Shown here: one piece after another, positions 1 to 10,553 of the stretch
Layout: each line of letters opens with the position of its first letter
Numbering within the stretch: position 1 is the stretch's first letter
Source of the DNA: Synechococcus sp. NOUM97013
GTDB lineage: Bacteria; Cyanobacteriota; Cyanobacteriia; PCC-6307; Cyanobiaceae
Assembly (NCBI RefSeq): GCF_014279815.1
Contig: NZ_CP047941.1
Location: forward strand, 372,001-436,000
Reading direction: 5' to 3'
DNA: 64,000 nt
Notes under the pieces: model-generated
What the model saw: the letters and a program-made list of their open reading frames with translations, nothing else
What the model was told of the DNA's origin: nothing
Databases searched by the model: none
Program-made: the position numbers and the translations under genes

Positions 1-622
1 TCGCGTTCGTGTGGTGTCCAATCGCAGCAGTGGCCGAATGGGGGTTCTGCTGGCCCAGGCTGCTCGCCTTCGAGGTGCCAGCGTTGATTTGGTGCATGGC
101 CCGCTGCAGGTGCCTGTCTCTTGGCTTGAGGGGCTGCATTGCCATCCTGTTCAGTCGAGTGCAGCGATGGGTGACTGTCTGGACCAGCTCCAGCCCTCTG
201 CCGATGCGGTGTTGATGTGTGCGGCAGTGGCGGATCTGCGACGTGCCGAGCCTGAGGACCCTGTTGATCCCAAGTTGCCAAAAGATTTGCTGCTGCAAGC
301 AATGGAGAGCGGTTGGGAGCTGGTCCCGGATCTGCTCAGGCGGTTGGTGGATCGCCGCCCCGAAGGTCAGCTCATGCTGGGTTTCGCCGCCTTGGCTGGA
401 TCCGAAGAGCAGCTGCTTTCCGGTGGTCGCGAGAAGTTGCTCGCGAAAGGGTGTGATCTGTTGATGGTCAATCCCATCGATCGTCCTGGCCAGGGATTCG
501 AGAGTTCACAAAACGGCGGCTGGCTGCTGGGACCCGCCGATCAGGCTGAGGCGTGCGCCCCGCAACACAAGCTCGCTCTTGCGCACCACCTGCTGAATCG
601 CCTTCGTCGCTTGGCGGCTTAG
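1..622 (+). CDS. coaBC: Phosphopantothenoylcysteine decarboxylase/synthetase, C-terminal part (5' truncated by window)
   Basis: This is the C-terminal, CoaB-like part of the bifunctional coenzyme A enzyme. CoaB couples cysteine to 4'-phosphopantothenate, and the CoaC half decarboxylates the product. The reading frame is open from the first bases of the window, so the N-terminal CoaC domain lies outside. The visible part begins almost at the synthetase signature SNRSSGRMG. It continues with the Rossmann-like CoaB fold, including the AAVADLR stretch and the conserved LPKD, GFAA and NPID segments. It ends with TAG at 620-622. The GTG codons near position 11 lie inside the domain and are not the start. 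The next gene is convergent, and the two stop codons overlap. Confidence 0.9.
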   Translation, partial: RVRVVSNRSSGRMGVLLAQAARLRGASVDLVHGPLQVPVSWLEGLHCHPVQSSAAMGDCLDQLQPSADAVLMCAAVADLRRAEPEDPVDPKLPKDLLLQAMESGWELVPDLLRRLVDRRPEGQLMLGFAALAGSEEQLLSGGREKLLAKGCDLLMVNPIDRPGQGFESSQNGGWLLGPADQAEACAPQHKLALAHHLLNRLRRLAA

Positions 623-924
623 GCGGCCATATCAGCGGGGCCTTGATCGAGAAGATCAATGAATGTGCGCAATTGCAACCGCGGGATGTAAGGCCATCCG
701 CCACTGCGTTCCATGGTCTGCAGCAGGCCGAAAAGCTTCTGGCGATCTTCTGGGAGGCTGGCCCGGAATGCGCCGTCTTGGAGCTCCCGATGCAGTGCTT
801 CGAGCTCCCGCAGCAGCATCAGCAATGTTTCCGGGTCACCCCGGTGCTCCTCTGACAGCTCACGCAGCTGATCGAGCATCGGCTGCAGTGTGTTGTGAAT
901 GGATTGGGTGCCGTTGCTCTCCAC
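619..924 (-). CDS. Conserved small helical protein of unknown function, divergent from psbO
   Basis: This gene encodes about 101 residues of mostly helical, charged protein, with segments such as LDQLRELSEEHRGDP and LMLLRELEALHRELQ. A more conserved-looking C-terminus contains GGWPYIPRLQLRTFIDLL. I do not recognise a named family. I believe similar short proteins occur beside psbO in marine picocyanobacteria, but that is from memory. The frame is open much further upstream, to 1224, but that part would overlap psbO. The GTG at 924 leaves about 120 bp for divergent promoters; an ATG at 1017 is the main alternative. There is no clear ribosome binding site at either start, so the start is uncertain. 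Confidence 0.6.
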   Translation of the reverse strand: MESNGTQSIHNTLQPMLDQLRELSEEHRGDPETLLMLLRELEALHRELQDGAFRASLPEDRQKLFGLLQTMERSGGWPYIPRLQLRTFIDLLDQGPADMAA

Positions 925-1042
925 CGAGAACGCTTCACGTTGTTGAGACGTGCAAAAGGCTAGCCGGAACGGCTGTTTGCCCCTTGTAGGATCCGCCAAA
1001 CCGGTGGATACCTTCATCGTCCGGCCTTTGGGCATCTCCTCC

Positions 1043-1864
1043 ATGCGCTTCCGTCCCCTGCTGGCCTTGGTGCTGGCTTTCTGTCTCACCTTTGTGACCG
1101 CCTGCAGCGGCGGTGCTGACGCTGTCGAACGTGCGAATGTCACGTACGACGACATCCGCAACACAGGCAAGGCCAACGACTGCCCCACCCTGTCTGATTC
1201 CGCTCGCGGCTCTATCGCTCTCACTCCTGGCAGTGCTTACGAACTCCGTGGCATCTGCATGCACCCCACCCAAGTGTTCGTGAAGGGTGAGCCTGCAAAC
1301 AAGCGTCAAGAAGCCCAGTTCATCGAGGGCAAGATCCTGACGCGTTACACCTCCAGCCTCGATGAGGTCTATGGCTCTCTCGTGGTGGGTGAGAACGGCA
1401 TCGCCTTCCAGGAAGAGGGCGGCATCGACTTCCAGCCCATCACCGTTCTCGTCCCCGGCGGTGAGGAGTTCCCCTTCACCTTCTCAAGCAAGAACCTGCA
1501 GGCTGAAGCCGAAGGCGCTGCCATCACCACCAGCACGGACTTCGAGGGCACCTACCGCACCCCCAGCTACCGCACCAGCAACTTCATCGATCCCAAGGGT
1601 CGTGCCCTGACCACAGGCGTCGACTATCCCCAGGGTCTGATTGGTCTGGGTGGCGACTACAAGGAGCTGGAGACTGAAAACGTCAAGCGATACATCGATG
1701 GTCAGGGTGTGATGAGCCTCTCCATCACCAAGGTGGATCCTGAAACCGGTGAATTCGCCGGTGTTTTCTCCGCCATTCAGCCTTCCGACTCCGACATGGG
1801 TGGTCGTGAAATCGTTGACGTCAAGATCAACGGTGAGCTGTTTGGTCGTCTTGAAGAGGCCTGA
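1043..1864 (+). CDS. psbO: Photosystem II manganese-stabilizing protein PsbO
   Basis: PsbO is the extrinsic lumenal subunit that stabilises the Mn4CaO5 cluster of photosystem II. The product is 273 residues, close to the usual cyanobacterial length. It starts with a hydrophobic signal segment (residues 5-19) ending in a VTAC sequence, which could be a lipobox or a signal peptidase I region. The mature-type start LTYDDIRNTGKANDC-like is present (here VTYDDIRNTGKANDC). Cys47 and Cys72 are 25 residues apart, matching the conserved PsbO disulfide. The ATG at 1043 is preferred over an upstream in-frame codon because it puts the signal peptide at the N-terminus. A strong terminator follows 40-65 bp downstream, so the gene is probably monocistronic. 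Confidence 0.97.
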   Translation: MRFRPLLALVLAFCLTFVTACSGGADAVERANVTYDDIRNTGKANDCPTLSDSARGSIALTPGSAYELRGICMHPTQVFVKGEPANKRQEAQFIEGKILTRYTSSLDEVYGSLVVGENGIAFQEEGGIDFQPITVLVPGGEEFPFTFSSKNLQAEAEGAAITTSTDFEGTYRTPSYRTSNFIDPKGRALTTGVDYPQGLIGLGGDYKELETENVKRYIDGQGVMSLSITKVDPETGEFAGVFSAIQPSDSDMGGREIVDVKINGELFGRLEEA

Positions 1865-1906
1865 TTCCAGGTTGGGCTGACCCGTCTCTAGCGATGGGTC
1901 ATTGGC

Positions 1907-1930
1907 AAGGGGGGCACAGCCCCCCTTTTT
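1907..1930 (+). terminator. Rho-independent terminator of psbO
   Basis: GGGGGGC (1909-1915) pairs with GCCCCCC (1919-1925) around an ACA loop and is followed by TTTTT. AA at 1907-1908 can extend the stem against the first two T residues. It lies just after psbO and before sat. Confidence 0.9.
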
Positions 1931-2008
1931 GATGTCTTGATGTCGGATGCCGGTCTTCACGCTGCGGTCTGGGAGAATCGCGCCGATATCCCTCCGCTCC
2001 GGCCTGTC

Positions 2009-3175
2009 ATGACCGCCAGCACCTCTGCTTCCAAGACCGGTGTGATCGCCCCCTACGGCGGCACGCTCGTTGATCTCATGGTGCCGGAGGCTGACCGCAC
2101 CGCTGTGAAGGCCTCTGCGACCAAAACCCTTGAGTGTTCCGATCGCAATGCCTGCGACGTGGAGCTGCTGACGGTCGGTGGCTTTTCGCCCCTGCGCGGG
2201 TTCATGCACCAGGAGGATTACGACGCCGTCGTCAGCGGTCACCGTCTGGCGTCCGGTCAGCTGTTCGGTCTGCCGATCGTGATGGACACAGACCGCGATG
2301 ACGTCGAGGTCGGCGACAAGCTGCTGCTCACTTACAAGGGTCAGGATCTCGCCGTTCTCCATGTGGAGGACAAGTGGGAGCCCAACAAAGTTGCTGAAGC
2401 ACAGGGTTGTTATGGCACCACCTCGATCGAACATCCGGCGGTGCGCATGATCACCATGGAGCGCAAGCGCTTCTATCTCGGTGGCAGCGTTCAGGGTCTT
2501 GAGCTTCCCCAACGCGTTTTTCCCTGCAAGACCCCTGCCGAAGTGCGTGCTGGTCTTCCCGATGGCCAAGACGTCGTGGCGTTCCAATGCCGCAATCCCA
2601 TTCACCGCGCCCACTACGAGCTGTTCACCCGTGCGCTGCACGCTCAGAACGTCAGTGAGAACGCCGTTGTGCTGGTGCACCCCACCTGTGGCCCCACACA
2701 GCAGGACGACATCCCTGGCGCTGTTCGCTTCCAGACCTACGAGCGCCTGGCGGCGGAAGTGAACAACGACAGCATTCGCTGGGCTTATCTGCCCTACGCG
2801 ATGCACATGGCAGGTCCTCGTGAGGCTCTGCAGCACATGATCATCCGCCGCAACTACGGCTGCACTCACTTCATCATCGGCCGCGATATGGCGGGCTGTA
2901 AGTCCTCCCTCAGTGGTGACGATTTCTACGGTCCCTACGACGCGCAGAACTTCGCCAAGGAGTGCGCGCCAGAGCTCACCATGGAGACGGTGCCCTCGCT
3001 CAACCTCGTCTACACCCAGGAGGAGGGTTACGTCACTGCTGAGCACGCCGAAGCCCGTGGTCTCCATGTGAAGAAGCTCAGCGGCACCCAGTTCCGCAAG
3101 ATGCTGCGTGGTGGTGAGGAGATTCCTGAGTGGTTTGCTTTCCGCAGCGTTGTGGAAGTGCTTCGGGCCGCCTGA
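2009..3175 (+). CDS. sat: Sulfate adenylyltransferase (ATP sulfurylase)
   Basis: This enzyme makes adenosine 5'-phosphosulfate from ATP and sulfate, the first step of assimilatory sulfate reduction. The 388-residue protein has the N-terminal PUA-like domain followed by the catalytic domain. The nucleotide-binding motif QCRNPIHRAHYEL is at residues 193-205, followed by VHPTCGPTQ (about 223-231). The second conserved motif GRDMAGC is at 291-297. It has no C-terminal APS kinase domain, so it is the short form. The ATG at 2009 starts MTASTSASK; an in-frame ATG at 1937 would add an unlikely tail right at the psbO terminator. Confidence 0.96.
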   Translation: MTASTSASKTGVIAPYGGTLVDLMVPEADRTAVKASATKTLECSDRNACDVELLTVGGFSPLRGFMHQEDYDAVVSGHRLASGQLFGLPIVMDTDRDDVEVGDKLLLTYKGQDLAVLHVEDKWEPNKVAEAQGCYGTTSIEHPAVRMITMERKRFYLGGSVQGLELPQRVFPCKTPAEVRAGLPDGQDVVAFQCRNPIHRAHYELFTRALHAQNVSENAVVLVHPTCGPTQQDDIPGAVRFQTYERLAAEVNNDSIRWAYLPYAMHMAGPREALQHMIIRRNYGCTHFIIGRDMAGCKSSLSGDDFYGPYDAQNFAKECAPELTMETVPSLNLVYTQEEGYVTAEHAEARGLHVKKLSGTQFRKMLRGGEEIPEWFAFRSVVEVLRAA

Positions 3176-3221
3176 GCTCTCAGGTTCCTATTAACATTCC
3201 TTCACCAGAGGCGGAAGATCC

Positions 3222-5049
<1,828 letters not shown>

Positions 5050-5075
<26 letters not shown>

Positions 5076-5703
5076 CCGATCGGAGAGGTTGATTCGCAGT
5101 CTGCGTCTTCAACCTCTCCTCGTTGTTTTGCGTCCAGACGCCAGCGACTTCCAATCAGCGTTGCCTCACACCCGTCTCTGTCGTCAGCTGGATCAGCTGG
5201 CAGAGGCGGGTGTTCTTCATGTGGAGCTGGCCTGGACTGCCGACCCTCGCTGGGCCGATCTGGTGATGGCCTTGAAGTGCCGTCATCCCCAGTTGCAGAT
5301 CGGTGCTGCCTCGATCACAGAGCTGTCTGCCCTCGAGCGAGTTGCTGAGCTCGACATCAGCTATGCCATGTCTCCTTTGCTGGATCCAGCACTTCAGGTC
5401 AGAGCGGATGCGCTTGATTGCTTGCTGGTGCCAGGTGTGATGACGCCATCCGAGATTCGCCAGGCCAGCAAGCTTGGCTGCCGGTTGGTCAAGTTGTTTC
5501 CGGCCAGCGTGCTCGGTTGCGGGTTTCGTCGCCAGATTGCTGCGCCGATGGGTCCGCTTCCGTTCTTGATTGCGGCAGGAGGGCTGCGAGCGGTGGATCT
5601 GTCCCCATGGCTCCGCGCCGGCTATGACGCCATTGCTCTGGGGCGAACGGTGTTCGAAGACGACCGGCTGGACCCCTCCCTGGGCGCGTGGCTCAACCCA
5701 TAA
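5050..5703 (+). CDS. eda: KDPG/KHG aldolase family protein
   Basis: The product belongs to the class I 2-keto-3-deoxy-6-phosphogluconate / 4-hydroxy-2-oxoglutarate aldolases, which cleave KDPG to pyruvate and glyceraldehyde 3-phosphate. The 217-residue TIM barrel has the Schiff-base lysine in RLVKLFPAS (Lys148), a conserved Glu in HVELAW (Glu59), and the phosphate-binding C-terminal GG and ALGRTVF segments. The start ATG lies inside the last codons of ftsH (26-bp overlap in another frame), which suggests translational coupling. Whether a full Entner-Doudoroff pathway exists cannot be seen here, since no edd is present, and a different 2-oxoacid substrate is possible. Confidence 0.85.
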
Positions 5704-5755
5704 GTGGTAGTCCTGAGACTCATCTGCTACACCTGAGATAGATATTGCGTCACTG

Positions 5756-6412
5756 ATGTCTCAGTTATCCATCAAGTTGAGCGATAAGGCTGATGCCTTA
5801 ATCGCCCAGTTGCAGAAGGAGATCTTCAATCGACGGCGAAAGAAGGTCACCGCTGCCGGTGTTGTCGAGACTCTTGTTGAGAGTGGTGCCCGCTCGCAAT
5901 CCGACAAGCGTTTCGCCACCTCTTGGGTCAATCTGATCCAAGACATCGAAAAGGCGGCCAAGCTTGCCAATGCGCATGGCAGCAAACCGTCGACACTGAC
6001 GGATGAAGAGTGGGTGATGGTGCTCAGCCATCGCAACCGTCAGGCTGCTGCCAAGCCCGCGCGCAAAACCGGTTCCAAGCAGCGCACGGCCCCAACAAAG
6101 TCAGCAACGAAGACGACGTCATCGCGCAAGTCTGCTGCCAAAACAACGACTGCTAAATCAACAACAGTTCGCGGCGCCAAAAAAGCCTCGAAAACCAGCG
6201 CATCGAAGGTTGCTGCTGCAAAGAGTGCCCCAGCGAAGACCGCGTCTGCCAAAACCACCGCATCTGTGGCATCAGCAGGCAAGCCGCGACCCGCGCGGAG
6301 AGCGCGTAAGGCCACCAAGTCCGCGTCAGTTGGCTCAGCAGCCGGCCGCATGGCCAAGGCTGTCGCTCAGCTCGCCAGTGCCAACGGCATCAGCTCACCC
6401 GCACGGAGCTGA
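5756..6412 (+). CDS. Histone-H1-like basic protein with conserved N-terminal domain
   Basis: The product is 218 residues in two parts. Residues 1 to about 95 form a compact alpha/beta-looking domain (start MSQLSIKLSDKADAL, later FATSWVNLIQDIEKAAKLA) that resembles small DNA-binding or ribbon-helix-helix-like domains. I cannot name the family. Residues from about 98 to 200 are a low-complexity Lys/Ala/Ser/Thr tail with repeated AAKS, AKTT and SAKT units, like eukaryotic histone H1 C-termini and bacterial H1-like proteins. The last 20 residues become less basic (MAKAVAQLASANGISS). Binding to DNA or RNA through the tail is inferred from composition only. The gene stands alone between eda and the convergent aroC. 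Confidence 0.75.
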   Translation: MSQLSIKLSDKADALIAQLQKEIFNRRRKKVTAAGVVETLVESGARSQSDKRFATSWVNLIQDIEKAAKLANAHGSKPSTLTDEEWVMVLSHRNRQAAAKPARKTGSKQRTAPTKSATKTTSSRKSAAKTTTAKSTTVRGAKKASKTSASKVAAAKSAPAKTASAKTTASVASAGKPRPARRARKATKSASVGSAAGRMAKAVAQLASANGISSPARS

Positions 6413-6434
6413 TGCGCTGCGTGGAGTGCTCACT

Positions 6435-7523
6435 TCACCAGAGGCTGCACTGGCCTTGCTGTCTCAGCAGATGATCGGCCAGCACCAGATTCACCATCGC
6501 TTCCACCATCGGCACGGCCCTTGGCAGCACGCAGGGGTCGTGACGTCCTTTAGCGGCGAGGGTTGTGGCCTCCCCCTTGTCGTTGATGGTCTGCTGCTCC
6601 TTGCGGATCGTGGCGGTGGGTTTGAAGGCCACGCGGATCACGATTGGCTCACCGTTGCTGATGCCGCCCTGAATGCCACCGGAATTGTTGGTGGCTGTGC
6701 GCAGTCGACCGTCGTCGCTCGGTAGGAAAGAATCGTTGTGCTCGCTGCCTTTGAGTTGTGTGCCGGCAAAGCCGGATCCAATCTCGAATCCTTTGGTCGC
6801 CGGCAATGACATCACTGCCTTGGCCAGGTCGGCTTCCAGTTTGTCGAACACCGGCATGCCCAGGCCCACCGGTGGACGATGGACCACGCATTCGATCAGC
6901 CCACCGCAGGAATCTCCCTCCCGGCCAATGGCCTCGATGCGTTCGATCATCCGGTCCGCCATGACGGGATCGGGACAACGCACGATGTTCGCTTCCACGT
7001 CATCTCTGCCGACGCTGTGAATGTCGACGCTGGCCTCCAGGTCGTGAATGCGTTTCACCCAGGCCACCACCTCGGTGCCGTGTGCCTTGAGCAGCATCTG
7101 TCGAGCGATGGCTCCAGCCGCGACGCGCCCAATTGTTTCGCGCGCTGATGCGCGGCCACCGCCACTGCGTGCCTGAATGCCGTATTTGGCCTGATAGGTG
7201 GCATCCGCATGGGATGGCCTGAAGGCCACTTCCATCTCCTTGTAATCCTGCGGCCGCTGGTCTTTGTTGCGCACCACCATCGCGATCGGTGTTCCCAGCG
7301 TCATGCCATCCATGACGCCGCTGAGAATTTCCACCTGATCGGCTTCCTTGCGTGGTGTCGTGATGCGACTTTGGCCAGGCTTGCGTCGGTCCAGTTCAGC
7401 CTGGATGGCGTCCCGGTTGATTTCCAGCCGCGGTGGACAACCCTCCAGGATCACGCCAACCCCGCCCCCGTGGGATTCCCCAAAGGTGCTGATACGGAAC
7501 AGGGTGCCGAAACTGCTGCCCAA
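6435..7523 (-). CDS. aroC: Chorismate synthase
   Basis: AroC forms chorismate from 5-enolpyruvylshikimate 3-phosphate using reduced flavin, the last step of the shikimate pathway. The 362-residue product has all family signatures: GESHGGGVG near residue 16, [28 protein letters not shown] (about 119-131), and a C-terminal [16 protein letters not shown]. Length and motif order are normal. In marine picocyanobacteria aroC commonly neighbours psbA (my recollection of their gene order), but here about 4.5 kb of other genes intervenes. It converges on the H1-like gene with only 22 bp between stop codons. Confidence 0.97.
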   Translation of the reverse strand: MGSSFGTLFRISTFGESHGGGVGVILEGCPPRLEINRDAIQAELDRRKPGQSRITTPRKEADQVEILSGVMDGMTLGTPIAMVVRNKDQRPQDYKEMEVAFRPSHADATYQAKYGIQARSGGGRASARETIGRVAAGAIARQMLLKAHGTEVVAWVKRIHDLEASVDIHSVGRDDVEANIVRCPDPVMADRMIERIEAIGREGDSCGGLIECVVHRPPVGLGMPVFDKLEADLAKAVMSLPATKGFEIGSGFAGTQLKGSEHNDSFLPSDDGRLRTATNNSGGIQGGISNGEPIVIRVAFKPTATIRKEQQTINDKGEATTLAAKGRHDPCVLPRAVPMVEAMVNLVLADHLLRQQGQCSLW

Positions 7524-7557
7524 TGGAATGCCTTCACTGGCATGAGCGTAAGAGAGC

Positions 7558-8061
7558 TCAGATCAGCGCGTTCAAGGCCCCAGCTGGGTGTTGGTCAGAG
7601 GGACGGTCTCGCAGCATCTCGAAGTCACCAAAGTCGAAGCCTGGCCCGACGCAGCAGCTCACCAAGGAGTACTGACCTTCCGCACGGGCTGCCATCCAGT
7701 GCCCGGCTGGAACCGCATGCACCGGTTGGTGCAGAGACAGCACGGTTTGTTCAGCCACGCCACCTTCTGGTTGCAGTGTCCAGAGGCTCAAGGGCGAGCC
7801 TTGAAGGTGTGTCCAGACTTCGTCAGCGTGGTGAACGGCATGCCATCGGCTGATGGAGCCTGCATCCAGCAGATAAAGGATCGTGGTGATGGCTGGGCGT
7901 TGCTGGCCATCGTTTCGCTGAACCGACAGTGCGCTGCGGTGCAACTCCTTGAACCAGCCACCCTCCGGATGAGGAGTCAGTTGCCACTCGCGGATCAGCT
8001 GATCCACCACTTGTTGGGGTGATCGCGTCGAAGTGGTGGTGTCCGGGGACGAGTCAGGCAT
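7558..8061 (-). CDS. DUF985 / cupin_5 family protein
   Basis: The 167-residue product resembles the DUF985 family, a single-domain cupin of unknown chemistry. Family-like features are [43 protein letters not shown], the [20 protein letters not shown] segment, and [13 protein letters not shown] near the C-terminus. The motif HPEGGWFKE with the HxxHADEVW stretch is the usual metal-site region, but bound metal and substrate are unknown. ATG at 8061 starts MPDSSPDTT; an upstream in-frame codon at 8124 adds 21 residues that look non-conserved. The next gene downstream on the same strand, aroC, begins about 35 bp on, so co-transcription is possible. Confidence 0.85.
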   Translation of the reverse strand: MPDSSPDTTTSTRSPQQVVDQLIREWQLTPHPEGGWFKELHRSALSVQRNDGQQRPAITTILYLLDAGSISRWHAVHHADEVWTHLQGSPLSLWTLQPEGGVAEQTVLSLHQPVHAVPAGHWMAARAEGQYSLVSCCVGPGFDFGDFEMLRDRPSDQHPAGALNALI

Positions 8062-8249
8062 CAGTTCGGAGTTTTCGCAAAGCGCATCCGCTTCCAGAAG
8101 AGCCTGACCTCGTCGTGAGTGCAACCCATTGATCCATCAGCTTCTCCGGCGGCGTCACGCGAAGGTTGGGTACCAGAGCAGCAGATCAGGCTGAAGGCAA
8201 CGCTGTTGGGATTCATCGGGTTTCCTGGCGATGTGTTTTGTTTGGCAAC
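8062..8249. other. Intergenic stretch, no gene supported
   Basis: About 190 bp between the DUF985 gene and the transporter gene. Short open frames exist on the plus strand (8119-8343, 8166-8351), but they run antisense into the transporter gene and have no recognisable domain or good ribosome binding site. I see no terminator, RNA gene or repeat. Confidence 0.4.
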
Positions 8250-9137
8250 TCAGTTCGCTTCGGATGTTGCTGGATTGTTGGATTGCAGACCCCGTCGCCA
8301 AAGGATGAAGGGAAGGATGGTGACCGTCATCAGCACGCCGTAGACCGCTGAAGGCAAGCTGAAGCTGTTCAGCTCTCCCTGCGTCAGTGCGGGGCCAAGC
8401 AAGGACCCGACGACGATACCGATGGTTCCGTTTTGAAAGCCCGCTTCAATGGACAGGGTTGTGGTCTGAGCTGTGGGCAGCTGCAGCAAGGCGCCGAGCG
8501 CGAGTCCGATGGTCAGCATGAGCAGATTGAGGCTCAGCAAGGTGGGACCGATCACCGAAAGATTGGAGGTGAACACGTTCCATTGGCTGGTCAGGGTCCC
8601 GACCACGATCAGCAGGAACAGCAGATTGGCCAGTCGACTGGCCGTCGGTTCCACACGTCCGCAGAACTGGGGTGCTTTCTGCTTAAGCCAAACCCCGATC
8701 AGCACCGGCACGGTGGCGATTGAAAACACCTTCAGGCTGAGCGGCAGGATCGAAATCTCCAGGGCTTGATTCGGCATGAACAACGGTGCTGTGACGCCAA
8801 GAATCAGCGGCAGGCTGATGGCTGTGAACAAACTGGCGAGCGCGGTGAAAGAGATCGATAGGGCGACATCTCCACGTGACAGGCGCGTCATCACATTGGA
8901 GGTGATACCACCTGGGCAGCAGCTCAGAATCATCACGCCGACGGCCAGTTGGCCATTCAGCCCGAATAGGCGCAGCAGGATGAAGGCCACTATGGGAAGC
9001 ACAATCACCTGGGCCAGTGCACCGGCCAGCAGTGCACGTGGTTGTCGGAACGCCCGCGTGAAGTCCTCTGGTTTGAGGGACAGACCCAGGCTCAGCATGA
9101 TGAAAGCCAGGCCGACGGAAAGAATGAGTTCGATCAA
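8250..9137 (-). CDS. Bile acid:sodium symporter (BASS) family transporter (TTG start)
   Basis: The product is a 295-residue integral membrane protein with about nine hydrophobic segments, typical of the BASS/NTCP family of sodium-coupled organic anion transporters. Two signatures are clear: LSCCPGGITSNVMTRLSRGD near residues 71-90, and the second Na+-site crossover region EAGFQNGTIGIVVGSLL near 230-247. Substrate cannot be inferred; plant and cyanobacterial relatives move pyruvate, bicarbonate-unrelated organic acids or glucosinolates. The first possible start is TTG at 9137, because an in-frame stop lies two codons upstream; the next Met is at residue 14-15, inside the first helix. Members often act as single genes, and nothing nearby indicates a partner. 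Confidence 0.9.
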   Translation of the reverse strand: MIELILSVGLAFIMLSLGLSLKPEDFTRAFRQPRALLAGALAQVIVLPIVAFILLRLFGLNGQLAVGVMILSCCPGGITSNVMTRLSRGDVALSISFTALASLFTAISLPLILGVTAPLFMPNQALEISILPLSLKVFSIATVPVLIGVWLKQKAPQFCGRVEPTASRLANLLFLLIVVGTLTSQWNVFTSNLSVIGPTLLSLNLLMLTIGLALGALLQLPTAQTTTLSIEAGFQNGTIGIVVGSLLGPALTQGELNSFSLPSAVYGVLMTVTILPFILWRRGLQSNNPATSEAN

Positions 9138-9218
9138 GGACTATCCAGCTGTGCAAAAACTTCGGGGAAGACTAACTGTGGTCCTCCAAACAGCCAATAA
9201 GGCTTGCAATCAAAGTCT

Positions 9219-10553
9219 TTACTGCTTTGCAAGTGCGTCTAAATGCGCGTGAAAATCATGCCAGTCACGACGAACTTGTTCTGCATAAGGTTGTGACACT
9301 GAGCGCACGAAATATTGGAATTCTGAGGGTTGATCATGCGCGATGAGATTGAGTTTATCCTCGAACGTGGATGTTGTTTGATGGTTGGTGAGACGCCGTG
9401 CTGCTCTTCGGTGTTTTAGAGCAAGCACCTCTCCCCACTGCTTCGCCATCAGGAGAAATGCTTTGGAGGAAAGTTGTGTTGTGTCAAAGTCGCGCTTGTA
9501 AGGACAGCGCTCACGGATGGAATAGCTTTCATGTTCGAGGTTGAGCCATCCCAGATGATGATCTGGGAAATCAGAGAGTGCCCTATAGGCATCGGCATGA
9601 CGGATGGCGTGACTTGAGAAGTTCTGGTTGTATTCGTCTGTTTCCTCTTGGCTCATGTATCCATAGGCTGTGGGTTGATGTTGAAGTTTGATGTCCAGGA
9701 TGAAGTCATGCTCCTCTGAATCCTGATCCGTTTCACGGATCAGGGCATAAAAGCGTTGATTACCCAACGAGCCTGTGCCTGCCCCGATGCGTTCAGCAAC
9801 ATCAAGAATTTGCATGCGGCTTTCAGAAAGCTCGAGGCCTGCGGATTCATCGTGGTGTTTTCGATAACTTTTGAGAGCGTCCCTTAATTGTTCACTACGC
9901 TGCCCGTCAAGGGGCTTGACTTTGCTCGGGTTGGGCTTGAAAAGACGATTTTCTGAGCCGATTGTCCATTTTTCGAGCATTTTTCTCCTCGAGCTTTTCT
10001 TCTCAGTTTTTTTTAGAAAATCCGATAGTGGTTTGCAGGTGTTGTTTGAGGTAAACGTGGTTGCAAACAGTTTTTCTGCTTTCACCGTTTTCTGGAAGCT
10101 CTTTAAATAAGAGCTGGAAAATGCATCGAGGGCAGTGCTGATTGTTTCTGTGTCGTAGAGCTGGCGTTCCCAGCAGTCGAGCACGATGCTCGTTGAGAAC
10201 CGCCAAATGTCATATTGATAGTCGGCAACAAGCGAATCGTCGAAATCGTCAAAGCCAAAGCAGACCTTTTCGCCTTGATGCTTGAAGGCGCCCATGTTGT
10301 AGACATGAGAATCGCCTTGAAGCCATGTTCTGGACCATGCAGCTCCTCCGAATTGATGGAGTCTCCAGGACCCTGCAAAATCTGCCCAGAACAAATGATT
10401 GGTTCCACGATAAAAAATATAAGGGGATTGAGCCATCTTCTGAAATTTGATCCGCTTCGGCTCCTCCGGGAGATAAGAATTTTGGGCCCGAATTGCTTCT
10501 AGGATTTTGCCGTTTCGGTCATAGCTTTTTGATTTGCCAATCAGGTCTTTCAT
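9219..10553 (-). CDS. DUF2252 family protein
   Basis: The 444-residue product belongs to DUF2252, uncharacterised soluble proteins with a kinase-like look. Family features are the N-terminal MAQSPYIFYRGT (about 40-51), GDSHVYNMGAFK (about 80-91), and FGFDDFDDSLVADYQYDIWR (about 98-118). The HxxN and DDFDD motifs resemble catalytic-loop and metal-binding acids of aminoglycoside-phosphotransferase-type folds; that comparison is my inference. Base composition is visibly more A+T-rich than the flanking photosynthesis genes, with runs such as TTTTTTTAG near 10010, which suggests a later arrival. It reads away from the decayed psbA end at 10622-10765. Confidence 0.85.
   Translation of the reverse strand: MKDLIGKSKSYDRNGKILEAIRAQNSYLPEEPKRIKFQKMAQSPYIFYRGTNHLFWADFAGSWRLHQFGGAAWSRTWLQGDSHVYNMGAFKHQGEKVCFGFDDFDDSLVADYQYDIWRFSTSIVLDCWERQLYDTETISTALDAFSSSYLKSFQKTVKAEKLFATTFTSNNTCKPLSDFLKKTEKKSSRRKMLEKWTIGSENRLFKPNPSKVKPLDGQRSEQLRDALKSYRKHHDESAGLELSESRMQILDVAERIGAGTGSLGNQRFYALIRETDQDSEEHDFILDIKLQHQPTAYGYMSQEETDEYNQNFSSHAIRHADAYRALSDFPDHHLGWLNLEHESYSIRERCPYKRDFDTTQLSSKAFLLMAKQWGEVLALKHRRAARRLTNHQTTSTFEDKLNLIAHDQPSEFQYFVRSVSQPYAEQVRRDWHDFHAHLDALAKQ

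Noticed and set aside
1484-3067. 527-codon open frame on the minus strand opposite psbO and sat
   Set aside because: It lies antisense to clear genes, has no recognisable domain, and results from G/C-biased third positions. The same applies to 3180-4505, 17685-19427 and 43317-44990 on the minus strand and 26269-27687 on the plus strand.
8119-8351. Short plus-strand frames antisense to the start of the intergenic region and transporter gene
   Set aside because: No domain, no good ribosome binding site, and overlap with the transporter gene.
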